Shown here: positions 50,505 through 58,884 of the stretch, in pieces | Layout of the letters: each line of letters starts with the position of its first letter | Numbering within the stretch: the first letter of the stretch is position 1 | NCBI RefSeq assembly: GCF_007003975.1 | Contig: NZ_VFTC01000028.1 | Coordinates: forward strand, 1-64,000 | DNA length: 64,000 bases | Direction of reading: 5' to 3' | Source: Mesorhizobium sp. WSM4306 | GTDB lineage: Bacteria; Pseudomonadota; Alphaproteobacteria; Rhizobiales; Rhizobiaceae | The notes under the pieces: model-generated | Seen by the model: the letters and a program-made list of their open reading frames with translations, nothing else | What the model was told of the DNA's origin: nothing | Database searches by the model: none | Made by a program: the position numbers and the translations under genes

Positions 50505-51149
50505 CTAATCCCGCTTGATCGTCACATGCGTGGCAAGCGCCGTTGCCACCTGCTCGGTGCATTGATAGCCGAGCTTGAGCATATCCAGGCCTGCAAACAG
50601 ATTCTCACCCCTCCCGAGCAGCACCGGCGAGATCGCCAGGTGCAGCTCGTCGATGAGCCCGTCCTTGAGATACTGTCGGATGGTGGCCACACCACCGCCG
50701 ACCCGCACATCCTTGCCGCCGGCCGCGGCCTTCGCCTGGTCGAGCGCCGAATGAATGCCGTCAGTAACGAAATAGAAGGTGGTGCCGCCTTCCATTTCGA
50801 TCGGATCGCGCTTGTAGTGCGTCAGCACGAAGACCGGCACATGATAGGGTGGGTTGGTGCCCCACCAGCCCTTCCATCTATCGTCCGGCCATTCGCCGCG
50901 GATTGGCCCGAACATGTTGCGGCCGAGGATCCAGGCGCCGACATTGTCGAAGCTGCGGACGGTAAACCGGTCGTCCACATCGGTGGTGCCGCCATCCTTG
51001 CCGACCATCTCGTGGAAGGTGCGGGTGCCGGTCATCCATTTGTGTAGCTCCTCGCCCCCAACGCCCAGCGGGTTTTGCAGGGTCTGGTCAGGACCGGCGC
51101 CGAAACCGTCTAGCGACAGGGTGAATGCATTGACACGCAGCTTGGACAT
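50505..51149 (-). CDS. RibD C-terminal / dihydrofolate reductase-family protein
   Basis: A 214-residue protein. LRVNAFTLSLDGFGAGPDQ near the N-terminus and the central AWILGRNMFGPIRGEWPDD give the family start; DVRVGGGVATIRQYLKDGLI then DELHLAISPVLLGRGENLF are the RibD_C/DHFR-like signature. It is probably an NADPH reductase of unknown substrate. It is not the true folA, which is about 160 residues. Confidence 0.88.
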   Translation of the reverse strand: MSKLRVNAFTLSLDGFGAGPDQTLQNPLGVGGEELHKWMTGTRTFHEMVGKDGGTTDVDDRFTVRSFDNVGAWILGRNMFGPIRGEWPDDRWKGWWGTNPPYHVPVFVLTHYKRDPIEMEGGTTFYFVTDGIHSALDQAKAAAGGKDVRVGGGVATIRQYLKDGLIDELHLAISPVLLGRGENLFAGLDMLKLGYQCTEQVATALATHVTIKRD

Positions 51150-51318
51150 GAAAGCCTCCGAGGTAACCGGTTGTTATTTGCAAGTGGTTATCTTGTAGCA
51201 AACCGATTGCGAATTGCAAGTGGTTTTTTTAAAATCACAAAGATTTAGAATATTCTAATGCTTGACGGAAAAAGCCGCCGCGTTACCTTCGGGAGGCCCT
51301 GAGTCGGGAGCGCACGAG

Positions 51319-51537
51319 ATGAAGGCATATCGCGTCGAGAGGATGGACGGAGAGGTCGTCCAGGAGAGTCAGGAGACCCAGGCCAGCACACCGTTTGGAG
51401 CAGCCGAAAAGGTGATCGGCCGGAAGGTCACCTTGCGAGGCGACGCCTGTAAATGGATCCGCGTGGTAGACCTGACAGACAAGGTCCCGACGCGGCGTCG
51501 CCCCAGCATTTACGAGTATAGAGCGCTGGCGGGATAG
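51319..51537 (+). CDS. Small rhizobial hypothetical protein
   Basis: A 72-residue protein from ATG 51319; the TTG at 51262 extends into unlikely sequence. It reads MKAYRVERMDGEVVQESQET, then TPFGAAEKVIGRKVTLRGDA and a basic end. It is beta-rich and resembles small proteins of unknown function common in Mesorhizobium by recall. Confidence 0.6.
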   Translation: MKAYRVERMDGEVVQESQETQASTPFGAAEKVIGRKVTLRGDACKWIRVVDLTDKVPTRRRPSIYEYRALAG

Positions 51538-51574
51538 GTCAGCAAATTTGCAGCGCCTATGACGGCAACTGGCC

Positions 51575-52270
51575 TCAAGCCGCGGCACGCTTCGGCATCA
51601 CCGCAAATGGGCTGAGGCCAAGCCAGACCTGCATTTTGCCGGCGACATCGAGATCGCCGGTCAGGCTGATCTTGTCGCGTTCCTTGTGAACCGTGGTTAG
51701 CCCCATCCAGATCGACGTCATGGTGCACAGGTCCGTCGAGACATAGAGATCGACGTCAAAGCCCGGATCGTACCAGCACAGATCGACATCGCCGTGCTTT
51801 TCGACGATCAACCACCACGAGCGTTTTGACGCCGGCAGGTCATGGTACAGGAATTGTATCACGGTGCGCCCGTCCGGCAGCGGACTGGGGTTCAGATTGC
51901 GACGCATGTCCCACATCAGCAGCGACGGATCGAGGTTTTTGAGCGACAGCCTGGCCTCCACCCATTTCTGGCCCCAGAAGCCCATCGCCTCGACCACCGG
52001 GCGCAAATCCCGGCCCGCCTCGGTCAGCCTGTATTCGAACACGCCCTTTTCGGATTCGATCTCGGTGCGCTCGACAATGCCGCCCCCTTCAAGGTCCTTC
52101 AGCCGTTGCGACAGAAGGGTTGGCGACATTTTCGGCACGCCGCGGCGCAAATCGTTGAAGCGGGTCGATCCCGCCACCAGTTCGCGCAGCAGCACCATGG
52201 TCCAGCGTGTGCACAAAAGCTCCGCTGCCATCGAGAGCGGGCAGAACTGCTTATATCCGGCTTGCGTCAT
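51575..52270 (-). CDS. HxlR family regulator with C-terminal SCP2-like domain
   Basis: A 231-residue protein. Residues 1-100 are an HxlR winged helix: CPLSMAAELLCTRWTMVLLR, FNDLRRGVPKMSPTLLSQRL, EYRLTEAGRDLRPVVEAMG. The C-terminal half (about 115-225) with VDLCWYDPGFDVDLYVSTDL and DKISLTGDLDVAGKMQVWLG looks like a sterol-carrier-like small-molecule domain, so it may sense a lipid-like ligand. It is divergent from a DUF1330 gene with a palindrome between them. Confidence 0.88.
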   Translation of the reverse strand: MTQAGYKQFCPLSMAAELLCTRWTMVLLRELVAGSTRFNDLRRGVPKMSPTLLSQRLKDLEGGGIVERTEIESEKGVFEYRLTEAGRDLRPVVEAMGFWGQKWVEARLSLKNLDPSLLMWDMRRNLNPSPLPDGRTVIQFLYHDLPASKRSWWLIVEKHGDVDLCWYDPGFDVDLYVSTDLCTMTSIWMGLTTVHKERDKISLTGDLDVAGKMQVWLGLSPFAVMPKRAAA

Positions 52271-52323
52271 GTGGCGATCTCCAAAAGATGTTGCCGGACC
52301 TTATTCAGAAAACCTGAGATCAG

Positions 52324-52358
52324 CCAGTACAGAAGCTGTACTGGTCCCCCTGGTACAG
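52324..52358. promoter_or_regulatory. HxlR operator
   Basis: CCAGTACAG-AAG-CTGTACTGG (52324-52344) is a perfect 9-3-9 palindrome, with another half site TGGTACAG at 52351-52358. It is 53 bases from the HxlR start and serves the divergent DUF1330 gene too. HxlR proteins bind GTAC-rich sites. Confidence 0.7.
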
Positions 52359-52446
52359 TTTGGTGACTGGAGGGGCCCGGCGCCGTCATGCGAGGCAGCG
52401 GTCACGTCGCCGGGCAGTCCGGCGCCGATCCATTAGGAGTAAGACA

Positions 52447-52773
52447 ATGACCGCTTACGTGATCGCAGACATCAAGGTGAAGGACGACAAATGGGTGCCG
52501 GCCTATGCCGCTTCGGTGCACGACCTCGTGCACAAGCATGGCGGCAAGTACCTGGCCCGCAGCGGCAACGTGAAGACGCTCGAGGGCAAGCCGCTCGACA
52601 CCAGCCTGATCGCCATCATGGCGTTTCCGTCGGCAAAGGCAGCCGAAGCCTTCACCAACGATCCGCAATACGCCCCGTTTGTGGCGGAGCGCCAGAAGGG
52701 CAGCGACAGCCGCTTCCAGCTGATCGACGATACCGATCTGGCTGGAACGATTCCCTATTTGCCCAAGGCGTGA
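52447..52773 (+). CDS. DUF1330 family protein
   Basis: A 108-residue ferredoxin-like dimeric alpha/beta-barrel protein from ATG 52447. AYVIADIKVKDDKWVPAYAA, KYLARSGNVKTLEG, and LIAIMAFPSAKAAEAFTND are the DUF1330 pattern. Its function is not known. The HxlR regulator probably controls it. Confidence 0.9.
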   Translation: MTAYVIADIKVKDDKWVPAYAASVHDLVHKHGGKYLARSGNVKTLEGKPLDTSLIAIMAFPSAKAAEAFTNDPQYAPFVAERQKGSDSRFQLIDDTDLAGTIPYLPKA

Positions 52774-52807
52774 GAAAAAGCCGGAACCCGGATTTTCCGG
52801 GTTCCGG

Positions 52808-52809
<2 letters not shown>
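52774..52809 (-). terminator. Terminator between hemB and DUF1330 gene
   Basis: AGCCGGAACCCGG and CCGGGTTCCGGCT make a perfect 13-bp stem with a five-base loop, followed on the minus strand by TTTTT. It overlaps the hemB stop codon. It also lies after the convergent DUF1330 gene. Confidence 0.8.
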
Positions 52810-53863
<1,054 letters not shown>

Positions 53864-54198
53864 CGCCATAACTCCGGATCGCGCGGCTTTTACCACGAGC
53901 CCCGCCGCCATTTGAGGCGGCTTTTACCACGAGCCTCTGCCGCTGACCAATGCGACACGATTGTGCCAGCCGATCTCGCCGCCATGCCGTCGGCGGCCAC
54001 GCCAGCTCCGGCCCCCCGGGTCACAAGACAGGCTGTTACCGAGATGGTGTTTCGTCGGGACTTTTGCGCGCATTTTTGCCTGGGGCAAAGCACGGTCGCG
54101 TTCCCTTGCGAAAATCCAAACCACCTCCGCCGGTTGACGCACCTATGCGCCACCTTTAGCAATTCAGTCCCGCAGGCGCGGGGAGGGAATCTCTGACG
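53864..54198. other. Gene-free divergent region
   Basis: These 335 bases separate hemB and the enoyl-CoA hydratase-like gene, which read away from each other. I see no protein gene, tRNA or strong repeat. It should hold both promoters. A repeated phrase GGCTTTTACCACGAGCC (about 53886-53902 and 53920-53936) is a short direct repeat. Confidence 0.5.
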
Positions 54199-55236
54199 AT
54201 GGATTTTGGCGGCGGCGACGAGATCCGCTTCGAACGGTTGGGCAAGGCAGGCGTCGTCACGCTGACGCGGCCGCAGGCGCTCAATGCGCTGACGCATCGC
54301 ATGATCAAGGCGCTGGACAAGGCGCTCGGCGCTTTTGAGCGCGATGCCGGCGTCGATGTCGTCGCCGTCAAGGCCGAGGGCAGGGCGTTTTCAGCCGGCG
54401 GTGACATCATGCATGTCTATGAGGCCCGCGCCGGAAAGCCGCCGGTCGAGTTCTTCGCCGACGAATACCGGCTCAACGCCCGCATCAACAGCTTCAAAAA
54501 GCCTTATGTCGCGCTGGTCGACGGCATCGTCATGGGCGGCGGCGTCGGCATCTCGTTCCACGGCTCGCACCGGGTGCTAACCGAGAATGCTCAGTTCGCC
54601 ATGCCGGAGGTCGGCATCGGCTTTTTCCCCGATGTCGGCGGCAGCCATCTTCTGCCCGATCTTGGCGGCAGCTTCGGCATGTACCTGGCACTGACCGGCA
54701 ACCGTATCCGTTATGGCGATGCGCTGTGGTCGGGCCTGGCCACCCACACCATCAAGGCCGCTGACCAATCTGCGTTCCTCGACCGGCTCTGCACCAATGG
54801 CGATCCGGAATCGGTGCTGCGCGGCTTTTTCGTGCCGGCCAAGCGCGAGACCGGGCAGCCGGTGCTGGAAGCGATCGCCCGTCATTTTGCCCAACCTTCC
54901 CTGGCTGATATCATCACCAGCCTGGAACGGGCGGCCGGCGCCGACGAATTTGCCGCCAAGACGCTGACCACAATCCGCACCCGCTCGCCCACCAGTCTCA
55001 ATGTCGCCTGGCGCCAGATCAGCGCCGGGCTGACTTTGTCGATGGAGGCCTGCATGAAGATGGAGTTCCGCATCCTCAACCGCATGCTGGCCGGCCACGA
55101 CTTCTATGAAGGCATCCGCGCTGTCATCGTCGACAAGGGCTCGACGCCGCAATGGCGGCCGGCAAGTCTCGCCGAAGTCGACGCCGCGGCGGTGGACGCT
55201 TATTTCGCGCCGCTCGAACGGGAGCTCGATCTGTGA
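54199..55236 (+). CDS. 3-hydroxyisobutyryl-CoA hydrolase-like (enoyl-CoA hydratase/isomerase family)
   Basis: A 345-residue crotonase-fold protein. VVTLTRPQALNALTHRMIKA and AFSAGGDIMHVYEAR give the oxyanion-hole start; IVMGGGVGISFHGSHRVLTE, FAMPEVGIGFFPDVGGSHLL and the C-terminal CMKMEFRILNRML are typical of HIBYL-CoA hydrolase (valine catabolism), which is longer than simple hydratases. Its stop overlaps the next gene's start (GTGA). Confidence 0.9.
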   Translation: MDFGGGDEIRFERLGKAGVVTLTRPQALNALTHRMIKALDKALGAFERDAGVDVVAVKAEGRAFSAGGDIMHVYEARAGKPPVEFFADEYRLNARINSFKKPYVALVDGIVMGGGVGISFHGSHRVLTENAQFAMPEVGIGFFPDVGGSHLLPDLGGSFGMYLALTGNRIRYGDALWSGLATHTIKAADQSAFLDRLCTNGDPESVLRGFFVPAKRETGQPVLEAIARHFAQPSLADIITSLERAAGADEFAAKTLTTIRTRSPTSLNVAWRQISAGLTLSMEACMKMEFRILNRMLAGHDFYEGIRAVIVDKGSTPQWRPASLAEVDAAAVDAYFAPLERELDL

Positions 55237-55655
55237 GCGAGGTCACGTCAAGGCGCATCGTGCTGCAGCCCTCGGGCGTCGAAATCATCTTCGCCTGGTT
55301 CCAGCGCGTCATAGCGGGCTACTGCCTCTTGTTCGGCATCCTGTACTGGATCCGGCTGATCGGCTTCTATCCCGGCCCGCTCTGGCGCTTCGACCTGATG
55401 CCGGTGCACTGGCAGGTGGCGGCGGTGATGCTGGCCGTGTTCTTTCCGTTCGCCGCAGCCGGCCTGTGGATGCTGGCGTCCTGGGGCCCGGTGATCTGGT
55501 TCATTTGCGCCGTCACCGAGATCATCATGTATGCCGGCTTTCCCGATCTGTTCGGTCACCGGCCGCTGATCCTGTTCTCGCACTTCGCGGTGGCGCTGCT
55601 TTACGTCGTCTTTCGCGTCGTGATCTGGATGCAGAAGCGCCCCTCGCGCGCCTGA
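55233..55655 (+). CDS. Small membrane protein (DUF6163-like)
   Basis: A 140-residue protein from GTG 55233, overlapping the upstream stop by four bases. Four hydrophobic helices: about residues 22-45, 60-80, 85-105 and 115-133. FGILYWIRLIGFYPGPLWRF and MPVHWQVAAVMLAVFFPFAA suggest a small alphaproteobacterial membrane family. Function unknown. It is coupled to the HIBYL-CoA hydrolase gene. Confidence 0.75.
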   Translation: MSEVTSRRIVLQPSGVEIIFAWFQRVIAGYCLLFGILYWIRLIGFYPGPLWRFDLMPVHWQVAAVMLAVFFPFAAAGLWMLASWGPVIWFICAVTEIIMYAGFPDLFGHRPLILFSHFAVALLYVVFRVVIWMQKRPSRA

Positions 55656-55775
55656 AACGCCGCCCTGCCGCCATTGGCTAAATCTTTAGGTTAATTATCC
55701 TTGCTCGGGTGACCGTTCGTTAAGCGTCTTCCGAAACCTATTATCGGTAAGCTCTTGTTAGCCCTAGCGTTTAAG

Positions 55776-55796
55776 TCGAATTTTATGAGTATTCGA
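55776..55796. promoter_or_regulatory. Candidate LdtR operator
   Basis: TCGAAT (55776-55781) and ATTCGA (55791-55796) form a 6-9-6 palindrome, 62 bases upstream of the ldtR start. MarR family proteins usually bind palindromes of about 20 bp and repress their own genes. Confidence 0.45.
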
Positions 55797-55858
55797 TAGT
55801 GTCGCGATCAAGGTGAAAAACAAAAAATCACCAGGGCGACAAACGAGAGGCAAAGACA

Positions 55859-56374
55859 ATGATCAATTCGCGTCCGGCGGCGAAGACCGCCAACGTATCC
55901 GACGATCGCCGCGAGGCAATCCGTTCGCTTTACATGGAATCGCTGCAGCTGGTGGAGCGTCTGCATCGCCGTCTGCTTGACGTGATCAAGGACGAGTTCG
56001 ACCGCAACGGCCGTTCCGACATCAATGCCATCCAGGCGCTGCTTTTGTTCAACATCGGCAACTCCGAGCTGACCGCTGGCGAACTGCGCTCGCGCGGCTA
56101 CTATCTCGGCTCGAACGTCTCCTACAATCTGAAGAAGCTGGTCGATCTCGGCTTCATCAACCACCAGCGCTCGCGCATCGACCGCCGTTCGGTCCGCGTC
56201 TCGCTGACGCCGAAGGGCAACGAAGTTGCCGACGTCGTCGCCGGTCTCTATGAGCGCCATGTCGGCTCGATCGAACAGGTCGGCGGCATCAACAGCGAAG
56301 AGTTCAAGCAGATGAACCGCGCGCTGCAGCGCCTCGACCGCTTCTGGAACGACACCATCGCCTACCGGATGTAA
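55859..56374 (+). CDS. ldtR: MarR family regulator LdtR
   Basis: A 171-residue protein. The winged helix includes NAIQALLLFNIGNSELTAGE, LRSRGYYLGSNVSYNLKKLV and HQRSRIDRRSVRVSLTPKGN. The sequence matches the LdtR regulator of Rhizobiales (known from Liberibacter and Sinorhizobium), which controls L,D-transpeptidase and stress genes. Here an L,D-transpeptidase gene lies 0.9 kb downstream on the same strand. A rho-independent terminator follows it. Confidence 0.92.
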   Translation: MINSRPAAKTANVSDDRREAIRSLYMESLQLVERLHRRLLDVIKDEFDRNGRSDINAIQALLLFNIGNSELTAGELRSRGYYLGSNVSYNLKKLVDLGFINHQRSRIDRRSVRVSLTPKGNEVADVVAGLYERHVGSIEQVGGINSEEFKQMNRALQRLDRFWNDTIAYRM

Positions 56375-56432
56375 TCCGCAGGAATTGAATAGCAGCCGCG
56401 CCGGAAGAAGCGCGGCCGGAGAGGGAAATCAA

Positions 56433-56467
56433 GGATCGGTGCCCCGGGGGGGCGCCGGTCCTTTTTT
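56433..56467 (+). terminator. Rho-independent terminator after ldtR
   Basis: GGATCGGTGCCC and GGGCGCCGGTCC pair (with G-T wobbles) around a short loop, followed by six T's. It lies 59 bases after the ldtR stop. Confidence 0.85.
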
Positions 56468-56564
56468 ATGGTCACGGCTATGCCCGCGATTGGCCTGCCG
56501 CCACGCCTGGCTGCGGTTTGCTTTCGCTTCCGCAATGCCTAATCTCGCCGGGCAGGGGGACGAC

Positions 56565-56942
56565 ATGCGTTCAGGCATCAATTTGAGAATCTATCCGGTC
56601 GCAATGCTGCTTTTGCTGACGCCGCAATTGGCGTTTGCGGAGGAGTGGTGGCAAGGCGCCTTCGCCAATGAAGGCTCGAGCCCGTGCGACAACAATGACT
56701 CCATCGTGACGTTCACCGACAAATCGGCCGACATGTGGGAAGTCGGCTGTAGCGTCCAAAAAGTCCAGAAATTGAAAGGCCTGGACGTCGTCATTCTCGA
56801 CATGACCTGCTCGGACGATGAGCAGAGCGTCGACAAAAGACGAACGCTGTTGCTCAAGCTGGATGACAACAAGCTGTTGCGATATCCGGAGAACCAGGTG
56901 CTGCAACGCTGTTCGGAGCTGGCAGGCAACGCAAAGAACTGA
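56565..56942 (+). CDS. Small secreted hypothetical protein
   Basis: A 125-residue protein from ATG 56565 with AGGGGGA upstream. A signal peptide (LRIYPVAMLLLLTPQLAFA) ends before EEWW. The mature part has four cysteines (CDNNDS, VGCSVQK, DMTCSDDE, LQRCSEL), probably two disulphides, suiting the periplasm. No family recognised. It lies between ldtR and ldtP. Confidence 0.7.
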   Translation: MRSGINLRIYPVAMLLLLTPQLAFAEEWWQGAFANEGSSPCDNNDSIVTFTDKSADMWEVGCSVQKVQKLKGLDVVILDMTCSDDEQSVDKRRTLLLKLDDNKLLRYPENQVLQRCSELAGNAKN

Positions 56943-57288
56943 GCCGGACCAGCGAGCTTCGAGGGAACAGTTCAGGAACGGTACCGAAAAGCACCGGTCG
57001 CTCCATTTCAGATCGTCGTCGGGTCCAAATTCGGCGCAAAGCCACGTTGCCGCCATATTCGCGGTGGAAGCGAGGATGCGGGTGATGCTGCGGCGAAAGC
57101 CATTGATCTGCCCGTAATGTCCGCATCGCGGTTCGCTTTCACGGCCAAGTGATGCAGGTCATGGTTGGCTAATTGTTAACAGTGCCAACTTTAGAGTGCG
57201 GGCGATATCGCCCAATGATCGAGCAAGTAGCGGAACGCTACGCGCCAAACGCTACAAGCCAAGTGCTACAAGAATGTCTGGAACGTCG

Positions 57289-58542
57289 ATGAGAACCAGC
57301 CGCCGCCTTTTCCTTTCCGGAGCCTCCGCGCTCGCCGTCGCCATGGTCGCCAATGCCGCCAGCGCGCAGGACGTCATCGACGATATCCTGAAATCCTCGG
57401 CCCGCGGCAACTGGGACGACCAGTTCGACGCCCGCGCCTCGGAAGGCGGCAAGGTCGCCTCGACGTTGCCGATCTTCAGCCTGCAGACGGTTGCCTTTAC
57501 CGAACAGGCAGTGGCGCAGTACCAGAACATTGTCGCCCAAGGCGGTTGGGAAGAGGTACCGGCGACCAAGAAACTGCAACTTGGCGTCGACGATCCGGAT
57601 GTCGTGCCGCTGCGCAAGCGGCTGATAATTGCGGGCGATCTGGCACAGAGCGCTGGCATTTCGACCTCCTTCGATTCCTATGTCGACGCCGCGGTCAAGC
57701 GCTTCCAGACCCGCCATGGCCTGCCGGCCGACGGCGCCATGGGCAAGTACACCTATGCCGCCATGAACGTCTCGGCGCAGATCCGGCTCGGCCAGTTGCA
57801 GACCAATCTCGAGCGTTTGCGCGAGAAGGCCGGCACGCTGGGCAGTCGTTATGTGCTGGTCGACATTCCGGCGGCCCAGATCGAGGCGGTGGAGAATGAC
57901 CGCGTCGTGCTGCGCCACACCGCAATCGTCGGCAAGATCGACCGCCAGACGCCGGTGGTCAATTCCAAGATCAACGAGATCATCGTCAATCCCTACTGGA
58001 ACGCGCCGGTCTCGATCGTGCGCAAGGACATCATTCCGCTGATGCGGAAGAACCCCGACTATCTCAAGGACAGCCATATCCGCCTGTTTGCGCCGGATGG
58101 CAGCGAAGTCGACCCGATGAATGTGGACTGGTCGACGGACGATGCCGAAAAGTACCGCTTCCGCCAGGATCCGGGCTCCGGTAATGCCATGGCCTCGGTC
58201 AAGATCAACTTCCCGAGCCCGGACGGCGTCTACATGCACGACACGCCGCAGCAGAGCCTGTTCGGCAAGATGATGCGCTTCGATTCCTCGGGCTGCGTGC
58301 GCGTGCAGAATGTGCGCGATCTCGTCACCTGGATCCTGCGCGACACCCCCGGTTGGGACCGCCAGCATTTCGAGGCGACCATCAAGACCGGTGAGAACAC
58401 GCCTGTGCAGGTCGTCAACCCGGTGCCGGTGCACTTCCTCTATCTGTCGGCATGGTCGACGGGTCCGGGCGTTGTGCAGTTCCGCGACGATGTCTATGCA
58501 CTCGATGGCGCCCAAGAACTGCAGATCACATCTGCGCTCTAA
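57289..58542 (+). CDS. ldtP: L,D-transpeptidase (YkuD domain), Tat-exported
   Basis: A 417-residue periplasmic enzyme from ATG 57289 (ATG 57274 is in frame). The N-terminus MRTSRRLFLSGASALA has the twin-arginine motif SRRLFLSG and a hydrophobic core ending in ASAQ. A PG_binding-1 type domain spans about residues 95-150 (VDAAVKRFQTRHGLPADGAM), and the YkuD domain about 175-350, with catalytic His in VYMHDTPQQSLFGK and Cys in FDSSGCVRVQN. It forms 3-3 peptidoglycan crosslinks. LdtR is its probable regulator. Confidence 0.93.
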   Translation: MRTSRRLFLSGASALAVAMVANAASAQDVIDDILKSSARGNWDDQFDARASEGGKVASTLPIFSLQTVAFTEQAVAQYQNIVAQGGWEEVPATKKLQLGVDDPDVVPLRKRLIIAGDLAQSAGISTSFDSYVDAAVKRFQTRHGLPADGAMGKYTYAAMNVSAQIRLGQLQTNLERLREKAGTLGSRYVLVDIPAAQIEAVENDRVVLRHTAIVGKIDRQTPVVNSKINEIIVNPYWNAPVSIVRKDIIPLMRKNPDYLKDSHIRLFAPDGSEVDPMNVDWSTDDAEKYRFRQDPGSGNAMASVKINFPSPDGVYMHDTPQQSLFGKMMRFDSSGCVRVQNVRDLVTWILRDTPGWDRQHFEATIKTGENTPVQVVNPVPVHFLYLSAWSTGPGVVQFRDDVYALDGAQELQITSAL

Positions 58543-58563
58543 GCGATTGATGTTATTGAACAA

Positions 58564-58592
58564 AAGGCCGCCTTTGAGGCGGCCTTCTCTTT
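58564..58592 (+). terminator. Rho-independent terminator after ldtP
   Basis: AAGGCCGCCT and AGGCGGCCTT make a perfect 10-bp stem with a TTG loop, followed by CTCTTTT. It lies 21 bases past the ldtP stop codon. Confidence 0.85.
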
Positions 58593-58605
58593 TGCGGAAG
58601 AGCTC

Positions 58606-58702
58606 TTAGATCAGCCGCTGGTTCACCAGCCTCGCCACTGCCTGCGCACGGTTGACGGCGCCCAGCTTGCCCGCCTCGGGCGGGTCTCGACACGTCGGTA
58701 GC
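58606..58702 (-). pseudogene. Remnant of a LuxR-type HTH gene C-terminus
   Basis: Reading the minus strand to a TAA at 58606, the frame gives GKLGAVNRAQAVARLVNQRL-I, the last helices of a LuxR/FixJ helix-turn-helix domain. Upstream of about 58680 the similarity stops, and a stop codon at 58700-58702 closes the frame, so only the C-terminal 24 or so residues survive. A second fragment in another frame (58703-58790, YASGVVVAPDVTALRMDSY) looks like debris from a different gene. The 342 bases from 58543 to 58884 hold no intact gene. Confidence 0.6.
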
Positions 58703-58884
58703 TATCCATGCGCAGGGCGGTCACGTCCGGCGCGACCACCACGCCTGAGGCGTACTGTCCGGTTGCCCGGTGCCCCTAATGAAGCTTTACGCTGACGCTG
58801 GGCGTCGGCCTTTTTTGGCGCCGGCGTGGCTGGACGCAGCGCCTCGGTTTACGCATGGTCCGGCAAAACAGCCGGAATCGTGCC

